Assembly: GCF_006968745.1 (NCBI RefSeq)
Contig: NZ_CP030118.1
Coordinates: forward strand, 186,001 to 250,000
Source: Brasilonema sennae CENA114
GTDB taxonomy: Bacteria > Cyanobacteriota > Cyanobacteriia > Cyanobacteriales > Nostocaceae
Direction: 5' to 3'
DNA: 64,000 bases
Position numbers and translations under genes: made by a program. Every line of letters begins with the position of its first letter. Position 1 is the stretch's first letter. This document shows positions 57,797 through 64,000 of this stretch, piece after piece. The notes beneath the pieces were generated by a model. That model had not been told where the DNA came from. It saw only the letters and a list, made by a program, of their open reading frames with translations, and made no database searches.

Positions 57797-59031
57797 CGTT
57801 GATATTGCCTAAACAGCCCTCAACTCCACCAAGTTTGCCAACTGCTCGCCCTTCACACAAGGGCATTTGGCAGGCGCTGCGAGACCGAACTCCCTTAGGC
57901 TGGCTGCAACTGAAGAAAAGCAAATCACGGCTGTTAGTTGCGGTGGCTGGAATTGGTTTTGCCGATCTATTGATGTTTGCTCAACTCGGCATTCAGGCGG
58001 CATTGTTTGACAGCAATACGATGCTCAATCGCGGCATGGATGCAGACATCATCATTCGCAGCGCTCAGTATCGGGACTTAAATCTGGCAGATACTTTACC
58101 CCGGCGTCGTCTCTATCAGATTAAAAATGTACCAGGAGTGCAATCTGCCGAACCGCTCTATATTTCGAGGGTCGTTTGGAAAAATCCTCAGACTCGTCGC
58201 AGAACTCAACTAACGCTGGTGGGGCAAAGTCTTGATCGCCCCGCATTCACCTTTGATGAAATCAACCAGAATCTCCATAAGCTGAAGCAGCCGGATACCT
58301 TTTTGTTTGATCGCCTTAGTCGAGGGCAGTATGCGGATGTCGTTGCCCAAGTCGCAGCAGGGCAATCAGCCAAAACTGAAATTCAACGTCGAACCATTCA
58401 AGTAGCAGGGCTGTTTTCACTGGGCGCTTCGTTTGCTACTGATGGAACACTCGTCACCAGTCCAGAAAATTTTCTGCGCTTTTTTCCTGAACGTAGTCCA
58501 GGACAAATAACATTGGGGTTAGTCAAGGTCAATCCTGGTGTTGATCCTGAGCAGGTGCTTGCTGAAATCAAAGCCATCTTACCGCCCGATACGATCGCCT
58601 CCACAAAACAGCAATATGTGGACTACGAGCAAGCCTACTGGCAGCAGACTACACCGATTGGAATTGTCTTTACCTTCGGTACGGTGATGGCATTTGTAGT
58701 CGGTACTGTCATCGTATTTCAGATTCTTTCGACTGACGTGAATGATCACATGAGCGAATATGCCACGTTTAAGGCAATGGGGTATCGTGATCGCTATTTG
58801 CTGCTAATTGTGTTAGAACAATCTCTGATTCTGGCATCACTCGGATTTATCCCTGGCTTGGGACTAGCATTAGGGCAATACACGCTCATTCGTAACCTCG
58901 GTGCTCTGCCAATTTCAATGACATTTACTCGGCTGGCTCTTGTCTTTTCTCTAACGCTTGTGATGTGTATGGTGTCGGGCATGATTGCGACTCGCAAGCT
59001 TCAATCTGCTGATCCAGCCGATAATTTTTAG
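57793..59031 (+). CDS. devC: DevC-type ABC exporter permease
   Basis: A 412-aa MacB/FtsX-like permease. TM1 is at about 48-68 (LLVAVAGIGFADLLMFAQLG), followed by an exported domain of about 200 residues and three C-terminal helices (GIVFTFGTVMAFVVGTVIVF, LIVLEQSLILASLGFIPGLG, LALVFSLTLVMCMVSGMIAT). Starts inside the end of devB (ATGA overlap). In Anabaena the homologous pump exports heterocyst glycolipids, but several paralogues per genome exist and the cargo here is not known. Confidence 0.9.
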   Translation: MTLILPKQPSTPPSLPTARPSHKGIWQALRDRTPLGWLQLKKSKSRLLVAVAGIGFADLLMFAQLGIQAALFDSNTMLNRGMDADIIIRSAQYRDLNLADTLPRRRLYQIKNVPGVQSAEPLYISRVVWKNPQTRRRTQLTLVGQSLDRPAFTFDEINQNLHKLKQPDTFLFDRLSRGQYADVVAQVAAGQSAKTEIQRRTIQVAGLFSLGASFATDGTLVTSPENFLRFFPERSPGQITLGLVKVNPGVDPEQVLAEIKAILPPDTIASTKQQYVDYEQAYWQQTTPIGIVFTFGTVMAFVVGTVIVFQILSTDVNDHMSEYATFKAMGYRDRYLLLIVLEQSLILASLGFIPGLGLALGQYTLIRNLGALPISMTFTRLALVFSLTLVMCMVSGMIATRKLQSADPADNF

Positions 59032-59039
59032 GAGTCAGG

Positions 59040-59759
59040 ATGAATCCAGTTTCTATGATTGCAAACGATTCCACAGTTGTTCCATCTTCAGTTATTCAAG
59101 TTGAGCAGTTAGATCACTTTTTTGGCGAAGGTGAACTGAAAAAACAGGTTCTTTTTGACATCAATCTTTCCATCAATGCTGGAGAAATTGTCATCTTGAC
59201 TGGCCCCTCTGGTTCAGGCAAAACAACGCTGCTGTCGCTGATGGGTGGTTTGCGATCGCCCCAATCAGGCAGTCTTCGCATGTTGAATACAGAACTGGTG
59301 GGTGCTGCAAAAGCCGTTGCAGTGGAGGCGCGTCGCTCCTGTGGCTATATTTTCCAGGCACACAATCTGCATAGCAGTTTGACTGCCCAAGAAAATGTGA
59401 TGATGGGTCTGGAAGTACACGGCACCTATTCTCGTTCAGAACGACGTAATCTGGCCTTGAACATGCTGTCAGTGGTGGGTTTAGCGGAACGCATTCAATA
59501 CTATCCAGCGGATCTCTCCGGCGGACAGAAGCAGCGGGTGGCGATCGCCCGTGCCCTAGTCAGCCATCCTCAAATCGTTTTAGCTGATGAACCAACAGCA
59601 GCACTTGACAAAAAATCAGGGCGCGATGTGGTGGAACTGATGCAAAAACTGGCAAAAGAACAGGGCTGCACAATCTTGATGGTGACGCACGATAACCGAA
59701 TTTTAGATGTGGCTGATCGCATTATCTACATGGAGGATGGGCGTTTAATTGTCGAGTAA
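59040..59759 (+). CDS. devA: DevA-type ABC exporter ATPase
   Basis: A 239-aa ABC ATPase. Walker A TGPSGSGKTTLLSLMGG, Q-loop FQAHNLHSSLTAQEN, signature LSGGQKQRVAIARAL, Walker B IVLADEPTAALD and the switch His in MVTHDNRI are all intact. It belongs to the LolD/MacB-type ATPases. It follows devC by eight bases, closing the operon. Confidence 0.93.
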   Translation: MNPVSMIANDSTVVPSSVIQVEQLDHFFGEGELKKQVLFDINLSINAGEIVILTGPSGSGKTTLLSLMGGLRSPQSGSLRMLNTELVGAAKAVAVEARRSCGYIFQAHNLHSSLTAQENVMMGLEVHGTYSRSERRNLALNMLSVVGLAERIQYYPADLSGGQKQRVAIARALVSHPQIVLADEPTAALDKKSGRDVVELMQKLAKEQGCTILMVTHDNRILDVADRIIYMEDGRLIVE

Positions 59760-59854
59760 CAGATAAGATGGGTTCTTCCCCACTTTTAACAATTCAGATC
59801 TTCAATAAGACAAATTATTTCCGAAATTCCAGAGTAAATTCCTAAGATCTTCTC

Positions 59855-61120
59855 TTATAACGGGTAACCTTTCAACATTATATTCCAGTAGAGATAGGGA
59901 AATCCATATTTTTTTAGCAGCCACATACTGTACCGTTCTCTAGTTGGATCAATTGGGAATGTGGGGGAAAGCTTGTTGTCATAACCAAATTCAGCAAGTA
60001 CTACCTTGCCATATCCTGTAGTTATTGGACAGGAACTATAGCCGTTGTATTTTTGAGTGAGGTTTTTTGAGTTGATTAAAGCCAGTAAGTTATGAACAAC
60101 AACTGGCGCTTGTTTTCTCACAGCAGCCGCTGTTTTCGATGTTGGGAGACTCGCCGCATCACCCAAGCTAAAAACGTTAGGGTAAACATTGTGCTGTAGC
60201 GTATATTTGTTTACATTAACCCAGCCTTGACTTGCCCCATCTGGTAGAGCTAATTTACTCTGTTTTATAAAGTCTGGTGCGCTCATAGGTGGTGTGACAT
60301 GGAGCAAGTCATATTGGATAGCGACTTCTTCGACACCCGAATCTGTTAAAACATCAAAAATTGCTGTTTTGGTATCTGCTTTAATTTCTTTGAGATTGTG
60401 TTTGTATCTCACGTCTATCTGTTTACGCTCTACTACAGAAAGCAGTTTTTCCGCAAATTCTTTAACGCCGAAAATTACTCCCATAGCTGTGCAAAACATG
60501 ATTTTTGACTGAGGGCGTATCCCTTGTTTCCTGAAGGCATCATCAGCCAAATACATAATTTTCTGTGGTGCCCCTCCACATTTCACCGGAGTATTAGGGT
60601 AAGTGAATATAGCATTACCATCTTTGAAGTTCTTGATGAGTTCCCAAGTGTAAGGGGCGTATTCATAAGCATAATTACTGCAAACGCCATCTTGCCCAAT
60701 TGTTTCTTTTAGCCCTTTAACCAAATGCCAATCAATTTGAATACCTGGAGCTAATACCAGATATTCATAACAAATACGCTTTCCTTCCTGAGTAATAACT
60801 GTATTGTTGTCTGGATCTAACTTAGCTACATAATCTTTGAGCCAAGTAGCACTATCAGGAATATAGTCTTTTTCATCCCTTACAGTATCAAGAGCTTTGT
60901 AAACACCACCGCCAACTAGAGTCCAAGCTGGTTGGTAATAGTGCTTGTCTGTTGGTTCAATAATGGCAACATCAAGCTGTTTATTTTTTTTCAGCAGTTG
61001 GGCGGCAACTGTGATACCTGCGGCTCCACCCCCGACGACTACGACTTGGTGCTGCACACTCACTGAGTCACTTGGAATGGCTGATTCACCATCTAATGGC
61101 TTAACTAGTGCTGAGGACAT
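59855..61120 (-). CDS. sulfide:quinone oxidoreductase-type flavoprotein
   Basis: A 421-aa FAD protein from ATG 61120; the TTG at 61147 adds nine residues. The FAD fold starts with HQVVVVGGGAAGITVAAQLL, and later parts are VLAPGIQIDW and the second FAD motif NVFSLGDAASLPTSKTAAAV. A Cys in TYPNTPVKCGGAPQKIMYLA matches one redox-active Cys of SQR, and another Cys lies in KIMFCTAMGVIFG; the classic third Cys is not obvious, so this fits the type II-like SQR group. It would pass electrons from sulfide to quinone, in detoxification rather than growth. An NDH-2-like function is an alternative. Confidence 0.75.
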   Translation of the reverse strand: MSSALVKPLDGESAIPSDSVSVQHQVVVVGGGAAGITVAAQLLKKNKQLDVAIIEPTDKHYYQPAWTLVGGGVYKALDTVRDEKDYIPDSATWLKDYVAKLDPDNNTVITQEGKRICYEYLVLAPGIQIDWHLVKGLKETIGQDGVCSNYAYEYAPYTWELIKNFKDGNAIFTYPNTPVKCGGAPQKIMYLADDAFRKQGIRPQSKIMFCTAMGVIFGVKEFAEKLLSVVERKQIDVRYKHNLKEIKADTKTAIFDVLTDSGVEEVAIQYDLLHVTPPMSAPDFIKQSKLALPDGASQGWVNVNKYTLQHNVYPNVFSLGDAASLPTSKTAAAVRKQAPVVVHNLLALINSKNLTQKYNGYSSCPITTGYGKVVLAEFGYDNKLSPTFPIDPTRERYSMWLLKKYGFPYLYWNIMLKGYPL

Positions 61121-61350
61121 GATGTTTTTATTTGCTTTAAAAATCAAAATTTCTCGTTTTATTGATTTTATAAGTGTGAAAGCGCTTGCCTAAATCTTGT
61201 CAAGAACCAAATATTAATGAAATGTACTAAAGCTTTATTCACAAGATGCGCTTACCCTGATACACGAATCGTGAGCTTGCTTTAGGTAGTTGATACTTTG
61301 AAATATTATATTTTTTTTTAAAAAATTTCTGTTACTCTCCTACTTTTTTT

Positions 61351-61441
61351 AGGACTTACGCACGAGTTACTAATGAACTTGACTGTGAGATTGCTTCCTT
61401 ACGTCGCAATGACACAACTACGTTTCCCTTGCGTAAGTCCT
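61351..61441 (+). mobile_element. 91-bp MITE-like repeat, copy 2
   Basis: Perfect 12-bp terminal inverted repeats AGGACTTACGCA / TGCGTAAGTCCT around 67 bases without ORF. Five substitutions separate it from 46884-46974. The rest of the 412-base gap between the SQR-type and Nif3-type genes shows no gene. Confidence 0.85.
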
Positions 61442-61559
61442 GTTTTTACAAAATGACGAAATTGCAGACTAGAGATTCTGGAAAAGTTCTATAAGTAGAT
61501 CAGTAGAAAGAAACCGAACTATGTAAAGAATTGTAAAAACGTCTCAAACCCTAATCATT

Positions 61560-62285
61560 TCATGAATGGTGAAGCACAACCACCTCTAAGTCAGACCAGC
61601 GTTCGCGTAGGACTCCAGCAAGTGCGCGCAAACCCCATACTTCACCTCGACGATGACCAACGGCGATCGCACTAATTTTTGTTTCTAGCAATGCTTGTTC
61701 AGCAGGCTGTCGCAACTGTCCGGTTATGTAGACATTCGCACCACCAGTTGCGGCTTCACGCACAAGCGAGTCAGTCATTGCACCAACAACAGCAACTCGT
61801 GTGACTTCAGTGCTTTGGGCTGCACGTACCTGCTCGTATCCACCAAATATTTGATTGACACTATCACACAAACGGGCAAAACTTTGAGTCGGAATATCTC
61901 CTATCATACCGATCGCTCTGCCGTCTTTGTTTCCCAACACTTCTAAACCTGACATTCCCAAGACGAACGCTAACCTGGAATTGAAAGAAAACGTTAAGCG
62001 CTGATCAAATGGTAAATGATAAGATATAACACCAATATCTGGTGCTAGTTGTCCTGGTTCTAGTTTCCAAGGACGATGTAAGAACAGTGCATCTATATGT
62101 TGAGTGCTTGCCCATTCCTGTAATTGCGCCCCAGGTTCTAGTACCAAGCCAAAACGTTTAATAGGGCGTGTTGAAGGCAAATATACACCTCCTCTTTCCT
62201 CTTGAGAGTATCGCTCAACAGCAAAGAATTGGTCTAAAAATTCTGTGATTTCTTGTAAAAGAATCAAGTTGCTTTCAGTTATCAT
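61560..62285 (-). CDS. Nif3-like dinuclear-metal protein
   Basis: A 241-aa protein of the Nif3/YbgI type. GLVLEPGAQLQEWASTQHID and DALFLHRPWKLEPG stand where the family has the first metal-ligand His residues, HLPFDQRL and the end VGHRRGEVWGLRAL the later ones. The spacing differs from standard YbgI (only one His in LHRP where HH is usual), so this is a divergent member. Family function is poorly defined; some bind two metals and act in cell-envelope or tRNA-linked processes. Complete, with an ATG start. Confidence 0.7.
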   Translation of the reverse strand: MITESNLILLQEITEFLDQFFAVERYSQEERGGVYLPSTRPIKRFGLVLEPGAQLQEWASTQHIDALFLHRPWKLEPGQLAPDIGVISYHLPFDQRLTFSFNSRLAFVLGMSGLEVLGNKDGRAIGMIGDIPTQSFARLCDSVNQIFGGYEQVRAAQSTEVTRVAVVGAMTDSLVREAATGGANVYITGQLRQPAEQALLETKISAIAVGHRRGEVWGLRALAGVLRERWSDLEVVVLHHS

Positions 62286-62445
62286 TCATCATGTCTTCTT
62301 AGGAAGATTTTAACAAAAAATTATTATTTATATATTTTTTGTAAGCAGTAACACAAAAAAAAATTATAAATAATAATTTTTCTACAATAGTAATCAAACA
62401 GTTAACTAAAAATAGCGGCGATTGTCTAAATATAACTAAATAGAG

Positions 62446-64000
62446 ATGCTTAATAATCTGACAATAGGTAAAAAAATAGGTGCAAGCGTTGGATTTGGGT
62501 TAACGATGCTTGTCGCTATTGGAGTTCTTTCATACCAAGCGACAAAACATCTTATTGAAAGCTCTAGTCGGGAAAGTCATACCTATCAAGTTGTTGGCCA
62601 ATTGAATAATTTAACCTATCAGCTAAAAAACGCCGAGAAAGCACAAGAAATTTATCTGCTTACAGGAGATAAAAGATATTTACAATCTTACACAACGGCA
62701 ATTCAAGTCATTGAAAAAAGTGTCAAATCTTTGAGAACATTAACGGCAGATAACATGAATCAGCAGCGTAGAATTGATGTTCTACAGCCAGAGCTTCAAA
62801 AAAAAATAGCAACAATGCAAAGCTTTATTTCCTTGCGTGACACTCAAGTATTAAATGCGGTCAGGCAACAGACGTTGACGAATAATGGCAACAATTCGAG
62901 CAATGAAATCCGTCGCATAATGTTAAACATGGAAAGCGAAGAGCGATATTTATTAGAACAGCGCTCTCGGCAAACTCAAGCAGCAACTCATCAGGCAATG
63001 AATACTATTACTTATGGTATTCCTCTGGCTTTTGTACTCTTAACTTTAATTGGTATTTATTTAAGTAGGAACATTTCTAAACCTCTTCAAGAACTCTCTC
63101 AAGTCACAGAAAAGCTGGCAATGGGAGACTTATCTGTGAGTACGACTGCTGACAATCGCCGGGACGAAATTGGTACGTTAGCGCAGGCGTTTAACGAGAT
63201 GATTGCCAATTTACGCCAAACAACTCAGACAAATAATGAACAAAACTGGTTAAAGTCCAATTTAGCTAAATTTAGCCAGATGCTGCAAGGTCAGAGAAGT
63301 TTGGAAACTGTCGCTAGTATAATTCTCTCTGAACTTGCCCCATTGGTTAATGTACAACATGGTGTTTTCTACATCATGGACTCTGTTGATGAACAGCCAA
63401 TGCTCAAGCTTATCGGTAGCTATGCATATCAACAGCGTAAACATCTGTCGAACCGATTCTCCTTAGGTGAAGGACTGGTGGGACAATGTGCCCTAGAAAA
63501 ACAAAAAATTATACTCACAGATGTACCAAGTGATTACATTCATATCAGTTCTGGTTTAGGCGAAGCCAAACCATTAAATATTATTGTGTTACCTGTGTTG
63601 TTTGAAAATCAGGTGACAGCAGTGATTGAGTTAGCTTCTTTTCAACGCTTTGGAGAGATTTATCTGATTTTCCTAGAGCAAGTTACACAAACCATAGGTG
63701 TGGTACTGAACATAATTGCAGCCGATATCCGCACTCAAGAACTACTCCAAAAGTCACAAGCTTTGACACAACAGCTACAAGTTCAGCAAGAAGAACTTAA
63801 GCACAGTAATAAGATATTAGAAGAACAGGCTCAGACGTTGCAAGCATCAGAAGAACTTTTGAAGCAGCAGCAGGAAGAGTTGCAGCAATCTAACGAAGAA
63901 TTACAAGAGCTAACTGCCAATTTAGAAGAAAAAGCGGAGCTATTATCAACGCAAAAAAAGGAAGTTGAACGCAAAAATCAGCAACTTGAAGAAACAAGGC
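62446..64000 (+). CDS. CHASE3/HAMP/GAF sensor protein, 3' end cut by window edge
   Basis: The frame from ATG 62446 is open to the window end (518 residues seen). TM1 is at about 15-35 (GFGLTMLVAIGVLSYQ); a helical exported domain follows with CHASE3-like pattern (QLKNAEKAQEIYLLTGDKRY). TM2 is at about 187-206, then HAMP (ISKPLQELSQVTEKLAMGDL, RRDEIGTLAQAFNEM), a GAF domain (about 275-425, FSLGEGLVGQCALEKQK, ITAVIEL-like end) and a long coiled coil rich in Gln and Glu. This order usually leads into a histidine kinase and sometimes receiver domains, expected beyond the window. Confidence 0.85.
   Translation, partial: MLNNLTIGKKIGASVGFGLTMLVAIGVLSYQATKHLIESSSRESHTYQVVGQLNNLTYQLKNAEKAQEIYLLTGDKRYLQSYTTAIQVIEKSVKSLRTLTADNMNQQRRIDVLQPELQKKIATMQSFISLRDTQVLNAVRQQTLTNNGNNSSNEIRRIMLNMESEERYLLEQRSRQTQAATHQAMNTITYGIPLAFVLLTLIGIYLSRNISKPLQELSQVTEKLAMGDLSVSTTADNRRDEIGTLAQAFNEMIANLRQTTQTNNEQNWLKSNLAKFSQMLQGQRSLETVASIILSELAPLVNVQHGVFYIMDSVDEQPMLKLIGSYAYQQRKHLSNRFSLGEGLVGQCALEKQKIILTDVPSDYIHISSGLGEAKPLNIIVLPVLFENQVTAVIELASFQRFGEIYLIFLEQVTQTIGVVLNIIAADIRTQELLQKSQALTQQLQVQQEELKHSNKILEEQAQTLQASEELLKQQQEELQQSNEELQELTANLEEKAELLSTQKKEVERKNQQLEETR

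Noticed and set aside
1..64000. tRNA, rRNA or CRISPR array
   Set aside because: I looked for T-arm words, cloverleaf spacing and regularly spaced direct repeats and found none that hold; a tool scan could still reveal a missed tRNA.

Overview
The window reads as chromosomal DNA of a filamentous, probably heterocyst-forming cyanobacterium (Nostocales-like). The reasons are the many HIP1 octamers (GCGATCGC), heptamer repeats of the CTAATGA type, RuBisCO accumulation factor Raf1, ClpC, a biliprotein-type heme oxygenase, a group 2 sigma factor, several J-domain/Hsp70 genes and a DevBCA-type exporter. No rRNA, tRNA or CRISPR array was seen. Both ends cut genes: a two-domain glycosyltransferase at the left edge and a CHASE3/HAMP/GAF sensor protein at the right edge.

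Layout. 1-11.2 kb is a plus-strand cell-surface polysaccharide cluster: five glycosyltransferase genes (one GT2, four GT4, of which the first is a tandem GT4-GT4), GDP-mannose dehydratase, a GT-C-like membrane protein and a small EamA/SMR-type transporter. 11.4-17.8 kb holds a zinc-ribbon/kinase/phosphate-binding-protein fusion, an ECF-T protein, the GTPase Der, a dead Uma2 gene and an M28 peptidase. 17.9-22.8 kb is a chaperone block (DnaK, DnaJ, membrane J protein, DUF3143 protein). 23-35 kb is housekeeping: UppS and CdaA overlapping, LysA, RimI, ClpC, Raf1, a response regulator with a GAF-like domain, and DUF445. 35.4-42.5 kb has acyltransferases, a VanZ-like protein, a frameshifted SulP permease and three copies of an unannotated 42-43 aa peptide gene. 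43-52.5 kb has GlmM, Ho1, signal peptidase, sigma factor, two TSUP permeases with a DUF1634 protein and a U32 peptidase. 52.6-54.9 kb is a KOW-type gene broken by an IS4-family element. 55.3-59.8 kb is TetR plus divergent devBCA. 59.9-64 kb has an SQR-type flavoprotein, a Nif3-like protein and the partial sensor.

The most interesting material is not in the large genes. (1) Three paralogous short ORFs at 35398-35526 (+), 40032-40163 (-) and 42405-42533 (-) encode peptides ending in a near-invariant FNVMAEVGDAPP-type tail; differences between copies are often synonymous, which argues for a real peptide family. (2) Four small insertions split HIP1-like sites (GCGAT...ATCGC, or a repeated GGGGCGAT). 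They are built from consecutive mini-hairpins with 3-nt loops. One frameshifts sulP, one frameshifts the KOW gene, one adds 24 codons in frame to the DnaK tail, one is intergenic. (3) Two MITE-like elements: a 171-bp one with 15-bp terminal inverted repeats, a 4-bp target duplication and four internal palindromes, and a 91-bp one in two copies. (4) The IS4-family insertion has a 328-bp inverted duplicate of its own end and a transposase split by a -1 frame change at a T7 run. (5) A perfect 16-bp palindrome and a GTA-N8-TAC (NtcA-type) site lie between tetR and devB.

All assignments come from reading sequence and motifs by eye; no database search was possible.
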